Positions 50,643 through 59,917 of a stretch of 64,000 nt of DNA are shown piece by piece. Below the pieces are notes generated by a model. The model saw only the letters and a program-made list of their open reading frames with translations. It did no database searches and was not told the origin of the DNA. Within the stretch, counting starts at the first letter, position 1. Each line of letters opens with the position of its first letter. The stretch is from Firmicutes bacterium UBA6113 (GTDB lineage: Bacteria > Bacillota > Clostridia > Tissierellales > Sedimentibacteraceae): assembly GCA_002422545.1 (NCBI GenBank), contig DIWF01000032.1, forward strand, positions 5,920 to 69,919, written 5' to 3'. A program made the position numbers and the translations under genes.

Positions 50643-51119
50643 ATGATTGGATATGCAGTTGACAAGAAAGAGTATGTCTCTTTTATAACCGAATACAAGA
50701 CAGTGATGTACCGGATTGCCTACGGATATCTTTGTGATGAATACAAATCCCTTGATGCCATTGATGAAGCTGTTTATTTGGGCTACAAGCACCTCAGGGA
50801 ACTTAAGGAAGCAAGGTATTTAAAAACATGGCTCACAAGAATATTGATAAACGAATGCTACAGAATACTGAGGAATGAAAAACGAGAAACTCTGGTGGAG
50901 GTGATTCCGGAGGCAGTTTATCTTGACAGTGAACTTAATCTTCCTGTAAAAATGGCAGTGCAGAAACTAGAGGAAAATCTGCGGAAAGTAATAGTTCTTC
51001 GTTACTTTGGCGGTTACACAATTTCTGAAACAGCCGAGATTCTTGAAATTCCAGAAGGCACTGTATCAACCCGTGCCAGGAAGGCTCTGGGAATATTGAA
51101 GCTTGAATTCAATGAATAG
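50643..51119 (+). CDS. ECF-type RNA polymerase sigma factor
   Basis: A 158-residue ECF sigma factor. Region 2 is at about 15-75 (SFITEYKTVMYRIAYGYLCD; KTWLTRILINECYRILR) and region 4 at about 105-155 (RKVIVLRYFGGYTISETAEI; PEGTVSTRARKALGILK). It probably directs genes for an envelope stress response, including its own operon. AGAGGAG precedes the ATG, within a possible hairpin. The next gene, 12 bases on, encodes a membrane protein of the type that serves as its anti-sigma factor. Confidence 0.9.
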   Translation: MIGYAVDKKEYVSFITEYKTVMYRIAYGYLCDEYKSLDAIDEAVYLGYKHLRELKEARYLKTWLTRILINECYRILRNEKRETLVEVIPEAVYLDSELNLPVKMAVQKLEENLRKVIVLRYFGGYTISETAEILEIPEGTVSTRARKALGILKLEFNE

Positions 51120-51131
51120 AAAGGAGAACAA

Positions 51132-52514
51132 ATGGAAGATAAAAATATGAACAACTTAATAGAAGAGTCATTTGAATATCCTGAAGATTTGGCACATGTG
51201 GAACGCAGGCTTGAAATGAGAATTCTTAAAGAAAAAAGAAAGAAAAGAGCATTTGTAAGCTTCATATCTTCTGTTGCTGCTGCAGTAATGTTTATTGTGC
51301 TTGTAAACACAAGCACGGCATTTGCTGGAATTGTTGCTGAATTGCCGTTAATTGGGACTATAGCAGAATATGTGAAATTTGACAAAAGCTTAAAAAGCGC
51401 CATAGAAAATGATTATATACAACAAACAGGCCTCATAGCATATGACGGCAGTGAAAAACTTCTGCTTCCTTATGTAATAGCAGATGAAAAAAATCTGGTG
51501 CTTTTCTTCAAACTACCTGATGATTTTGAGCTGTCAGAGGGACAATGGGCAGGAATAAGCCTAACAAGTATAGAAGACGGTTCTTCAGGAGAAAAGGTTG
51601 AAGGATTTGGATATTCATCATCAAATATTTCATGGCAAGAAAGTAAATCAAAGGGACTGATACTGCAGCATTATAATTTTTCAGAAGGATTTCTTCCACA
51701 ATCAATTAAAATAAATGTTGCACTCATAAGGGAAACGTACCAAGACCAGAGTGATGAAAAAACAAACAATGTTGACGAGTTTTCCGCACTGGAGGATGAA
51801 AAGTATCCGTTGGCGGAAGAAGTTGGAAACTTTTCATTTAATATTGAATTTAATGAGTTTGCTAAACCCATAGACTATGAATTCAATCAAGAGCACACCA
51901 TCATGGGACAAAAAATAACCCTTAAAGAAATGAAAGTTTATCCCACAGGAACTGAAGTGTCATTTGAGTTTTCCAAAGATAATTCTGCATGGATAAAAGG
52001 GCTTGATCTGGCAGTTGAAAAGGAAGGAAATGAAATGTATTCAGGAAGAAGCGGAATCAGTTCAACATACGATGAAACTAACAACCATATGAAGGTTTAT
52101 ATCCAATCTGATTATTTTGCAGAACCTAAGGAACAAAAACTTGTCATAAAAGGAATTCGCCTTCTTGAAAAAGACAAGGAGTTTATAACCGTTGACCTGA
52201 AACGGGGAACTATTTCACCTGAAGTTGAAGGAATGCAACTTTCTAAAGTCTCAAGACGTGGCCAAAAGGCAGACTTGACTTTTTCAACCCACATCAGCAA
52301 CGACGAAATGTTCGGACTATTTGTTTCAAAATATACGGACATTGAAGGAAATCCATACGAAATAAAATCAGAAGGAAGTTCGAGTAGAGATTCAGTAATG
52401 GAAACATATTTAACAGTAGAATATCCTGAAAGCGGAGTTGTAATTCTTCAGAGGTCTTTGACACCCAAAGTATTTCTTAAAGAACCAATTAAAATTCCTC
52501 TTCCTTTAAAGTAA
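51132..52514 (+). CDS. DUF4179 membrane protein, probable anti-sigma factor
   Basis: A 460-residue protein: about 40 cytoplasmic residues, one membrane helix (AFVSFISSVAAAVMFIVLVN), then a large extracytoplasmic region beginning with the DUF4179 domain (TAFAGIVAELPLIGTIAEYV) and two beta-rich parts. This layout is that of anti-sigma factors encoded with ECF sigma factors in Firmicutes; the short N-terminal part would hold the sigma factor at the membrane. AAGGAG precedes the ATG. Confidence 0.85.
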   Translation: MEDKNMNNLIEESFEYPEDLAHVERRLEMRILKEKRKKRAFVSFISSVAAAVMFIVLVNTSTAFAGIVAELPLIGTIAEYVKFDKSLKSAIENDYIQQTGLIAYDGSEKLLLPYVIADEKNLVLFFKLPDDFELSEGQWAGISLTSIEDGSSGEKVEGFGYSSSNISWQESKSKGLILQHYNFSEGFLPQSIKINVALIRETYQDQSDEKTNNVDEFSALEDEKYPLAEEVGNFSFNIEFNEFAKPIDYEFNQEHTIMGQKITLKEMKVYPTGTEVSFEFSKDNSAWIKGLDLAVEKEGNEMYSGRSGISSTYDETNNHMKVYIQSDYFAEPKEQKLVIKGIRLLEKDKEFITVDLKRGTISPEVEGMQLSKVSRRGQKADLTFSTHISNDEMFGLFVSKYTDIEGNPYEIKSEGSSSRDSVMETYLTVEYPESGVVILQRSLTPKVFLKEPIKIPLPLK

Positions 52515-52516
52515 AT

Positions 52517-52554
52517 AAAAAGCAGAATTTCACTTAAGAAATTCTGCTTTTTTT
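52517..52554 (+). terminator. Intrinsic terminator
   Basis: AGCAGAATTTC and GAAATTCTGCT form a perfect 11-bp stem followed by seven Ts. Confidence 0.93.
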
Positions 52555-52630
52555 ATGGCTCGCAGACGAACATATGTTTGACAACGAGAGCGTTTTGTGA
52601 TATTATTTAAGAAAAAAGAAGTGGTGAATT

Positions 52631-53878
52631 ATGGACGAAAGTTTGTTTGAAAAGTTGAAAATTTTATCTGATGCTGCTAAATATGATGTTTCATGTGTAT
52701 CAAGCGGAGTTGAAAGAAGCAACAATACTTCAGGCGGAATCGGCAATGCTTCTGCAGCAGGAATTTGTCATGCCTGGTCTTCAGATGGAAGATGCATTTC
52801 TCTTTTGAAAATCCTTTTGACCAATGACTGCATTTATGACTGCAAGTATTGCCTTAACAAGGTGACAAACAACATAAAAAGAGCCACATTCACACCGGAG
52901 GAAGTAGCAGAGCTCACAATTCAGTTTTACAGAAGAAACTACATAGAAGGATTATTTTTAAGCTCGGCAGTTGAAAAAAGTCCTGACCATACAATGGAAA
53001 ATATATACAAGGTCTTGTACCTGCTGCGCTACAAATACAATTTCTGGGGATATGTACATGTGAAGGTAATACCGGGCGCAAGCCCTCTGCTTGTAGAAAA
53101 AACAGGAGCCCTTGCTGACAGAATGAGCGTTAATATTGAACTTCCCACAAGAGAAAGCCTTAAAATACTTGCTCCCCAGAAAAAAATCGAAAAAATTCTT
53201 GAGCCTATGAATTTAATCAAAAATGAAACAACAAGATATATAGAGGACAAGAAACATTTTGTAAACGCTCCACGCTTTGTTCCTGGAGGGCAGTCAACCC
53301 AGATGATAATTGGAGCAACTCCGGACAGTGACAAGACAATTCTAAATGTGTCACAGAATCTTTATGATCGTTTCAGCATGAAAAGGGTATTTTTTTCCGC
53401 ATACATTCCTGTTGTTACATCACCAAATCTTCCTGCAGTAAGCTCTATGCCACCTCTTTTAAGGGAGCACAGGCTTTACCAGGCAGACTGGCTCATGAGA
53501 TTTTATTATTTCAAATCAGAGGAACTCTTCACGGAAATCGAACCGAACCTTGACCTTGAATTCGACCCTAAGATGATGTATGCCTTAAGAAACCTTGACA
53601 GGTTTCCCATTGAAATAAACAAGGCATCCTACGAGGAGCTTTTAAGAGTCCCTGGCCTTGGAGTGACCAGCGCCCAGAGAATTATAAGGGAAAGAAAAAA
53701 TGCAGAACTTTCCTACGATACATTAAAAAAAATGAAGACAGTCTTGAAAAGAGCAAGATACTTCATCACAATAAACGGTAAATATTATGGCAATACTGAA
53801 TTTGAACCGGATGCCATAAAAGAAGAAATAAGATTCAAAGAAATACAAAAGCAATTGAGCATTTATGAATTTATATGA
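52631..53878 (+). CDS. Putative DNA modification/repair radical SAM protein
   Basis: A 415-residue radical SAM protein. The cluster motif is CIYDCKYCLN (CxxxCxxC) near residue 71, and the C-terminal region contains helix-hairpin-helix DNA-binding motifs (INKASYEELLRVPGLGVTSA). It matches the family named putative DNA modification/repair radical SAM protein (TIGR03916), which nearly always occurs with the TIGR03915-type protein encoded next. The reaction is unknown. The ribosome-binding site (GTGGTG) is weak. Confidence 0.92.
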   Translation: MDESLFEKLKILSDAAKYDVSCVSSGVERSNNTSGGIGNASAAGICHAWSSDGRCISLLKILLTNDCIYDCKYCLNKVTNNIKRATFTPEEVAELTIQFYRRNYIEGLFLSSAVEKSPDHTMENIYKVLYLLRYKYNFWGYVHVKVIPGASPLLVEKTGALADRMSVNIELPTRESLKILAPQKKIEKILEPMNLIKNETTRYIEDKKHFVNAPRFVPGGQSTQMIIGATPDSDKTILNVSQNLYDRFSMKRVFFSAYIPVVTSPNLPAVSSMPPLLREHRLYQADWLMRFYYFKSEELFTEIEPNLDLEFDPKMMYALRNLDRFPIEINKASYEELLRVPGLGVTSAQRIIRERKNAELSYDTLKKMKTVLKRARYFITINGKYYGNTEFEPDAIKEEIRFKEIQKQLSIYEFI

Positions 53879-53885
53879 GGTGGTT

Positions 53886-54614
53886 ATGGATTATCTGTAC
53901 GACGGAACCTTCGAAGGACTTTTGACTTGCATTTACTTCCATTACAAGGAAGAAAATGCAACTGGAATTTATAATGCTTCAAGCTATCAGCAGTCAATTG
54001 TAAATGAATATAAAATCATAAAAACAGATGAAACAAAAGCAGGTACTGTTTCTAATGCAATAAACAATAAAATTTCACGGGAAGCGTACATAAATGTTTT
54101 TTACTGCTTTCTTTCTGATATTGAAAACAAGGAAAATATAATTCTAGAATTTTTGGTTTTTGCCTTTAAGTACGGAAAAAACACAATGAATTTTTTCTCC
54201 CACGAAAAAGTACTTCCCATAAATGAAGCCTATATCAAAGTTTCGAGGGAGGAGCATAAATTTCTTGGAATCCTTCGCTTTTCAGATATAGGAGGAATAT
54301 TGTACTCAAGATTTTCCCCTGACAACGATATTTTAATTTTAATTACTGATCACTTTGCAGACAGGTACAAGTATGAAAAATTCATAATTCATGACGAAAA
54401 AAGGAAGAAGGCTGTCATATACTCAGAAGAGGCTTGGGAAATCAAAGAAAATGTGATTATTGAGAATCCTGAATACTCAAGAGATGAAAAAATACTTCAA
54501 AGTTTATGGAAACAATATTTCAATGACCTGGCCATAAAGGAAAGAACCAATATAAATTTGCAGTTTCAGTTCGTACCATCAAGGTACAGAAAAAATATGG
54601 CTGAATTCAAATGA
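53886..54614 (+). CDS. TIGR03915-family putative DNA repair protein
   Basis: A 242-residue protein that pairs with the preceding radical SAM protein in most genomes (TIGR03915/DUF4130). It begins MDYLYDGTFEGLLTCIYFHY and has RFSDIGGILYSRFSPDNDIL and HFADRYKYEKFIIHDEKR, all typical. Its role is unproven; the pair is thought to act on damaged or modified DNA. The start at 53886 follows GAGGTGG; an earlier in-frame ATG (53865) overlaps the upstream gene without a site. Confidence 0.9.
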   Translation: MDYLYDGTFEGLLTCIYFHYKEENATGIYNASSYQQSIVNEYKIIKTDETKAGTVSNAINNKISREAYINVFYCFLSDIENKENIILEFLVFAFKYGKNTMNFFSHEKVLPINEAYIKVSREEHKFLGILRFSDIGGILYSRFSPDNDILILITDHFADRYKYEKFIIHDEKRKKAVIYSEEAWEIKENVIIENPEYSRDEKILQSLWKQYFNDLAIKERTNINLQFQFVPSRYRKNMAEFK

Positions 54615-54641
54615 TTTCAACCATATAATTTCATAAATGAA

Positions 54642-54670
54642 TTGAAATTATACGAAAAAAATTGTATAAT
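54642..54670 (+). promoter_or_regulatory. Promoter of the diguanylate cyclase gene
   Basis: TTGAAA, 17 bases, TATAAT, about 70 bp before the TTG start. Confidence 0.82.
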
Positions 54671-54740
54671 AAATAGAAAATATTATCAGTAAAAATTATT
54701 GAGCATATTTTACTGATTCCCATAAAAAGGTGGAGTTAAT

Positions 54741-55913
54741 TTGAATGTTGGTTCAATTGGTTCTGATGTCATTGGTATTGCTGCATTGTTTTTTACAATT
54801 AACCTGGCAAAACGCAATGCAGTTGTAGATGTCTATAAAACAAAAATATACATATTAGCTTCAACTATAACAATTGTCCTATTATCATTGGAAATACTGG
54901 ATATTTGGGGACAAAGCGTTCAAAATGTTGAAAATATATGGCTTTACAAGCTGGAAAATGTCATGGGTTTTTTCCTTTCTCCAGTAGTTCCTTTCATTTT
55001 ATTGTTTTTGTACAACAATGCGACAAACAATAAAATTCATTACTCCATTCCATTGCTTCTAAATTCTGCAATAAGTATTGCTTCATACAAAACAGGGTGG
55101 ATATTTTACTTTGACCAGGCTGCAACTTATCACAGAGGAATTTTGTTTTTCGTACCCATAGCCGCAGGATTTTTTTACTACACACTGCTCATGACTTCTA
55201 TTATGAAAAATGATTCAAAGTATGAAAAGGATGACATGCTCTTTTTAAAATATGTCTTTTTTATGCCAGTCCTGGGTGTTTCGCTGCAGCTTTATTTTGT
55301 CGATTTTCACATAGTGTGGCCAAGCGTTGCCCTTGCATTATTATTATATTATGTTTTTTTGAGGGAGCTTCAGTTTAAATATGACGTCATAAGCGGGATT
55401 ATGAACAGAAAAGCATTTGAAAGTGAAATGGAATTGTACAACAGCGGGGATAACGTTGTTGCATTGGTTGTGCTTGATTTAAATGACCTGAAAAAAATAA
55501 ATGACAGCAAGGGACATCATGCAGGAGACAAGGCAATACTCATTTCAGCAACAGTGCTGCAGGAAAGCTTTGAAAAAATCGGCAAGGCCTATCGAATCGG
55601 AGGAGATGAATTTTGCGCCCTGTGTGCCGGTGCTTCTGAGGAAGATATTGCTGAGGCTCTTAAAAAACTTGAAAATCTTCTTTTGGAAGTTAACAATATA
55701 CACGACATGAAAATCGAACTTGCCTATGGTTATGCCTTTTACAGGAAGGAAGAAGGCAAAAGTATTTATGAAACGTTTAAATATGCTGACAGGCGCATGT
55801 ATGAGCACAAAGCCAAACTAAAGGGATTGTACGGCCGCCGAGTTGATGATATAGAGATGATTTATATGGAAAATTTAAAGGAAGCATGGAAAAAAACAGA
55901 TCCATCTCTGTAA
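54741..55913 (+). CDS. Membrane diguanylate cyclase (GGDEF)
   Basis: A 390-residue protein that should make cyclic di-GMP. About six to seven membrane helices fill residues 5-210, followed by a GGDEF domain with an intact active site (AYRIGGDEFCALC) and preceding LNDLKKINDSKGHHAGD. No RxxD inhibitory site is evident just before the GGDEF motif, and there is no EAL domain. The start is a TTG with AGGTGGAG five bases upstream. No c-di-GMP riboswitch was seen in its leader. A small overlapping frame lies at its end. Confidence 0.9.
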   Translation: MNVGSIGSDVIGIAALFFTINLAKRNAVVDVYKTKIYILASTITIVLLSLEILDIWGQSVQNVENIWLYKLENVMGFFLSPVVPFILLFLYNNATNNKIHYSIPLLLNSAISIASYKTGWIFYFDQAATYHRGILFFVPIAAGFFYYTLLMTSIMKNDSKYEKDDMLFLKYVFFMPVLGVSLQLYFVDFHIVWPSVALALLLYYVFLRELQFKYDVISGIMNRKAFESEMELYNSGDNVVALVVLDLNDLKKINDSKGHHAGDKAILISATVLQESFEKIGKAYRIGGDEFCALCAGASEEDIAEALKKLENLLLEVNNIHDMKIELAYGYAFYRKEEGKSIYETFKYADRRMYEHKAKLKGLYGRRVDDIEMIYMENLKEAWKKTDPSL

Positions 55914-56035
55914 GGAAGAAGTACTGGAATAACAGTGCAGGTTCAGCACTTATGACAGAACTCATCGATTTTGAGGGGATTTTTCTGTATGGAGGGACAA
56001 TTTACGATGAGATTTTAATGGACTTATTTAATTAA
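55886..56035 (+). CDS. Candidate 49-residue protein overlapping the cyclase gene
   Basis: A frame starting inside the last ten codons of the cyclase gene, out of frame with it, has AAAGGA before its ATG and ends three bases before a clear terminator. The product begins MEKNRSISVRKKYWNNSAGS and ends DEILMDLFN. Position and ribosome-binding site suggest a translated gene; no family is recognised, and it may be the tail of a frameshifted longer gene. Confidence 0.35.
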   Translation: MEKNRSISVRKKYWNNSAGSALMTELIDFEGIFLYGGTIYDEILMDLFN

Positions 56036-56038
56036 TGA

Positions 56039-56065
56039 AAGCTTCATGACTGTGAAGCTTTTTTT
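56039..56065 (+). terminator. Intrinsic terminator
   Basis: AAGCTTCA and TGAAGCTT with a 6-base loop, followed by seven Ts. Confidence 0.88.
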
Positions 56066-56180
56066 ATGCCCTAACCCAGATTTTTCGACCGAAGATAGGA
56101 AATCTGCGGTAGGTCAAACGCAACGAAATTCAAATTTATTAGACCGGAGGGAGCTGATAAATTTGTGATTGAGACTGTGA
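56066..56180. repeat. Dispersed repeat element, copy B
   Basis: GCCCTAACCC, CGGTAGGTCA, CAAATTTAT and ATAAATTTGTG occur in the same order and similar spacing as in copy A (about 50324-50445). The middle parts differ. No coding content. Confidence 0.6.
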
Positions 56181-56254
56181 TTTTGAGAATTTTTTTAATT
56201 ACGTAATTTTTAACATTTATTTGCTCATAATAATAGAAAAACTTGGAGGAATTT

Positions 56255-57499
56255 ATGGAATCTTACAACTCCCTTTATAATCATCTATTAAAGGCTGCTA
56301 TAAATAAAAAAATAGACGAAGAACTAAAAAAACTCACGGAATTTGACCCTCATCACCTGGACTGTCTTTTAAATCCTGACAAACACGGAACGGTAGTGAG
56401 AATTGGTGATTGCTGCTGCAGTGATGAAGAAAAAAGAAAATGCGAAGACGGATGCGATTTTAATGCAATGAAAAGAGACGAAGTAGGCAATGTATATGTG
56501 ACTGAAGACTGCATAGGGTGCTCCAGGTGCATTGAAAGCTGCATTAAAAACAACCTTACAGACAAAAAGGATCTGCTGCCTCTTTTTGAAATGATAAATA
56601 GCGGTGTCTATCCTGTATATGCCATGATAGCCCCTGCTTTCACAAGCCAGTACGGGCCTGAGGTGACACCGGGAAAATTAAGAAGTGCATTCAAGGCAAT
56701 CGGTTTTGCTGGAATGATTGAAGTCGCACTTTTTGCAGATATACTGACACTTAAAGAAGCTCTGGAATTTGACAAATCCATAAAGACAGACGAAGATTTT
56801 CTCCTGACCAGTTGCTGCTGCCCCATGTGGATTGCAATGATAAAGAAAATATACAATGACATGGTTCCTCATTTGCCGCCTTCAGTTTCTCCAATGGTTG
56901 CCTGCGGCAGGTCTATTAAGAAGTTGTATCCACAGGTGAAGACAGTGTTCATCGGTCCATGTGTAGCCAAGAAAGCAGAAGCAAGAGAAAAGGATATAGA
57001 GGATGCAGTTGATTTTGTACTCACATTTCAAGAAGTTGCAGAAATTTTTGAAATTGCAGGCATAGAACCGGAAAAGATGGAAGAAGATTTAAGGGATCAT
57101 TCTTCAAAGACAGGAAGAATCTATGCAAGGACAGGTGGAGTGAGCGAAGCAATTCAAAACACTCTCGATTATTTGCGTCCAGACAGAACGATTCCTCTAA
57201 GGTCCAGGCAGGCTAATGGAATTTCCCAGTGCAAGGAACTTCTGAACGAAATAAAGGACGGAAAAATTTCTGAAAACTTTCTTGAGGGAATGGGATGCGT
57301 GGGAGGATGTGTAGGAGGTCCTAAAAGAATCATAGACTCCCAGCAGGGAACAAAGCATGTGAACGACTACGGCAGTGAGGCACAATACAAAACTCCCGTA
57401 GACAATCCTTATGTCATGGAACTTTTGAAGAGGTTAGGTTACGACACTGTAGATTCGCTTCTTGAAAGCGACAATATGTTCATACGAGAAATGAAGTAA
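56255..57499 (+). CDS. [FeFe] hydrogenase (monomeric, group B-like)
   Basis: A 414-residue protein with a ferredoxin-like N-terminal part (GDCCCSDEEKRKCEDGCDF; EDCIGCSRCIESC) and an H-cluster domain. All three H-cluster signatures are present: LLTSCCCPMW, FIGPCVAKKAEA and EGMGCVGGCVGGP, so the enzyme should be able to bind the catalytic cluster and turn over H2 with ferredoxin-type donors. It resembles the group B-like enzymes, whose physiological role is uncertain. GGAGG sets the start at 56255. Maturation genes are not in this window. Confidence 0.88.
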   Translation: MESYNSLYNHLLKAAINKKIDEELKKLTEFDPHHLDCLLNPDKHGTVVRIGDCCCSDEEKRKCEDGCDFNAMKRDEVGNVYVTEDCIGCSRCIESCIKNNLTDKKDLLPLFEMINSGVYPVYAMIAPAFTSQYGPEVTPGKLRSAFKAIGFAGMIEVALFADILTLKEALEFDKSIKTDEDFLLTSCCCPMWIAMIKKIYNDMVPHLPPSVSPMVACGRSIKKLYPQVKTVFIGPCVAKKAEAREKDIEDAVDFVLTFQEVAEIFEIAGIEPEKMEEDLRDHSSKTGRIYARTGGVSEAIQNTLDYLRPDRTIPLRSRQANGISQCKELLNEIKDGKISENFLEGMGCVGGCVGGPKRIIDSQQGTKHVNDYGSEAQYKTPVDNPYVMELLKRLGYDTVDSLLESDNMFIREMK

Positions 57500-57622
57500 C
57501 TTATACCAACAATACTTTAATATGTAAATTAATAAAAATGTGAAGATTTTTATTTGTTTTTGTGTTATTATAGTTTAAAATCTAACACGATTCAATGATA
57601 TTAAAGTGAAAGGATGTTTCAA

Positions 57623-59635
57623 TTGATACAAATAGAACAGTCAATCAACATGCTTAACAAAAGAGTAACTGAAATATCTCTTATTGCTCCAACCATTCAG
57701 CTTGCTCAAAAAACGAGAAATATAATTGAACAGCGAAATGAAGAAATTGATGTCTTTGTTCCGATTTCAAAAGAAGATGCTCTTAATGATGCATTGAGAA
57801 TAGCGAGAAATTTAGTTGACCAGGGTGCAAAGGTAATAATAAGCAGAAAGGGTACTGCTACAGCCATAAATGAAGCCAAACTAAATGTATCGGTGGTTGC
57901 AATAAACAGCATATTGTCAGATTACATAGAATCCATTGAAGTAGCAAAATATGAAAATGGAATCATAGCTTTTTTTTCTTACGGTGAAATGACAGATGAT
58001 GTAAGAAGTCTTTGCAGCATGCTGGATATAAAGGCAAAATACTACACTTTCAAGACAGACAAGGACTGCGAAAGAATAGTGCGACAATCATTAACTGACG
58101 GTGCGGTTCTAGGAATCGGCGGAGTAATGACTCAAAAATATTCTGAAATGTACAATTTGAAGCATATAACCATTGAAAATTCTGAAATTTCTATTACCAG
58201 TGCAATTGAAACAGCAAAACAGATACTTCAGGTACAGAAGGAAGAAGCAAAAAAGCAAAATGAACTCAAGGTGCAGCTTGAAAGGTACAAGGCGGTTCTT
58301 AATTTCACTCATGATGCCATCATTGCAGTTGATGAAAAAGGAAAAGTCGATGTTATAAATCCTGTGGCGGAACAGATAGTAAAAACAAGTCCCGGTTATG
58401 CCGTAGGCAAAAACATCGATGAGATCATTCACAACACAAGCATGTTTGACATAATAAGCAACAAGGAAAAACAGCTTAACCAGCTTATGGATATAAACGG
58501 AACTCTTGTATCCACCAACAGAATACCCATAATAGTTGATGATAAAGTAAAGGGTGTTGTGGCAACATTCCAGGACGTCAAGGTCATTCAGGAAAATGAA
58601 AACAAAATAAGAAGAAGCCTTCACGAAAAAGGTCTTGTAGCAAGGTATCACTTCAGGGACATTAAGGGTGAATCAGCCGAAATAAAAAATGCAATATCAA
58701 TTGCTCAAAGTTATGCTTCTTCGGATTCTACAATTCTCATTCAAGGTGAAACTGGAACAGGAAAAGAGTTGTTTGCTCAAAGCATTCACAATTCAAGTTC
58801 CAGAAAGTGTGGGCCTTTTGTGGCAATAAACTGTGCTTCCCTTTCATCAAATCTATTAGAATCTGAACTGTTCGGATATGTGGAAGGAGCATTTACCGGA
58901 GCAATAAAGGGCGGAAAAATAGGATTGTTTGAACTTGCCCACAAGGGAACAATTTTTCTTGATGAAATTGGTGAAATACCAATAGAAATACAAGCACAGC
59001 TCCTTCGAGTGCTTCAGGAAAAAGAAATTAGAAAAGTTGGTTCTGTTGTGAAAACTCCTGTGGATGTGAGAGTCATTACAGCCACAAACAGGAATTTAAT
59101 TGAAGAAATGAAGACAAAGTCATTCAGAGAAGATTTGTATTACAGAATTGGAGTTCTAAATCTTACTGTGCCTCCCTTGAGGGAAAGGGGCAGGGACATA
59201 ATGCTTCTTGGAAGGTTTTTCTTTGACAAGTACCTTGGAAGTGAAAAAACAGAATTTTTAAGCACGTTTGAAAACATTATGAACAGGGTTAAGTCATATA
59301 AATGGTACGGAAATATAAGAGAACTTCAGAATTTTGTTGAAAGAATCTGCGTGCTCATGAAATATCACGGCAATGGATATGATTTTGAACAGCTTGTAAA
59401 CAACTTCATCAACAAGGGTTACGATATTAACATCAACACTGAAAACTCTAATGAGGAAGAACAAGTCAGCAAAATAACATCAGTCAAGGGTAATGACTTA
59501 AACAAATGGGAAGCTGAAAGAATAACCAGTGCTCTTAAAAATAACGACTTATCAATTCAAAAAGCATCTTACGAGCTTGGAATAAGCAGGACAACTTTGT
59601 GGAGAAAAATGAAACAGTACAATATTAAAGTATAA
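57623..59635 (+). CDS. PrpR-type sigma-54-dependent transcriptional activator
   Basis: A protein of about 670 residues: PrpR_N-type ligand-sensing domain (about 10-195; ISLIAPTIQLAQKTRNIIEQ; GAVLGIGGVMTQKYSEMY), PAS domain (about 225-335), AAA+ domain with GETGTGKE (Walker A), GAFTGA (sigma-54 contact, fully conserved) and FLDEIGEI (Walker B), and a Fis-type helix-turn-helix (LSIQKASYELGISRTTLWRK). The best start is a TTG at 57623 nine bases after AAAGG; an ATG at 57614 abuts that site. Sigma-54 promoters lie before the next operon (59783, 59836) and at 63816, so it surely activates these genes. Confidence 0.93.
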   Translation: MIQIEQSINMLNKRVTEISLIAPTIQLAQKTRNIIEQRNEEIDVFVPISKEDALNDALRIARNLVDQGAKVIISRKGTATAINEAKLNVSVVAINSILSDYIESIEVAKYENGIIAFFSYGEMTDDVRSLCSMLDIKAKYYTFKTDKDCERIVRQSLTDGAVLGIGGVMTQKYSEMYNLKHITIENSEISITSAIETAKQILQVQKEEAKKQNELKVQLERYKAVLNFTHDAIIAVDEKGKVDVINPVAEQIVKTSPGYAVGKNIDEIIHNTSMFDIISNKEKQLNQLMDINGTLVSTNRIPIIVDDKVKGVVATFQDVKVIQENENKIRRSLHEKGLVARYHFRDIKGESAEIKNAISIAQSYASSDSTILIQGETGTGKELFAQSIHNSSSRKCGPFVAINCASLSSNLLESELFGYVEGAFTGAIKGGKIGLFELAHKGTIFLDEIGEIPIEIQAQLLRVLQEKEIRKVGSVVKTPVDVRVITATNRNLIEEMKTKSFREDLYYRIGVLNLTVPPLRERGRDIMLLGRFFFDKYLGSEKTEFLSTFENIMNRVKSYKWYGNIRELQNFVERICVLMKYHGNGYDFEQLVNNFINKGYDININTENSNEEEQVSKITSVKGNDLNKWEAERITSALKNNDLSIQKASYELGISRTTLWRKMKQYNIKV

Positions 59636-59677
59636 TATGTTTCGAGGTTGCACGGAAGAGTTACTAAAAGAAGCTTT

Positions 59678-59694
59678 GTGAAACGTTGTGAAAC
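59678..59694. promoter_or_regulatory. Candidate activator binding site 1
   Basis: GTGAAACGTTGTGAAAC (its complement reads GTTTCACAACGTTTCAC) lies about 100-150 bp upstream of the two sigma-54 promoters and resembles 63679-63695 in 13 of 17 positions. Confidence 0.5.
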
Positions 59695-59727
59695 AAATCT
59701 CTTGAAATTGAAATAAGTTTATATGAA

Positions 59728-59770
59728 AAATTAAAGTGCCGGATGATAAATTTCTGCACTTTAATTTTTT
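59728..59770 (+). terminator. Terminator of the activator gene
   Basis: AAATTAAAGTGC and GCACTTTAATTT form a 12-bp stem followed by Ts. Confidence 0.88.
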
Positions 59771-59782
59771 TAATATATAAAA

Positions 59783-59798
59783 TGGCATTGAAATTGCA
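59783..59798 (+). promoter_or_regulatory. Sigma-54 promoter, first of two
   Basis: TGGCATTGAAATTGCA: GG and GC are separated by the required ten bases, with a good TTGCA at -12. Confidence 0.7.
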
Positions 59799-59835
59799 AT
59801 AATATTTTTATATATTACATTTTCAGATAAAAAGT

Positions 59836-59851
59836 TGGCACAGTTAATGCA
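59836..59851 (+). promoter_or_regulatory. Sigma-54 promoter, second of two
   Basis: TGGCACAGTTAATGCA: a perfect TGGCAC at -24 and GC ten bases later, 67 bp before the transporter start. Confidence 0.75.
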
Positions 59852-59917
59852 AAATATAAATGCAATAGTTTATAAATACTCGTTTATAATCTATTAAACA
59901 AATTATGGGAGGACCAA

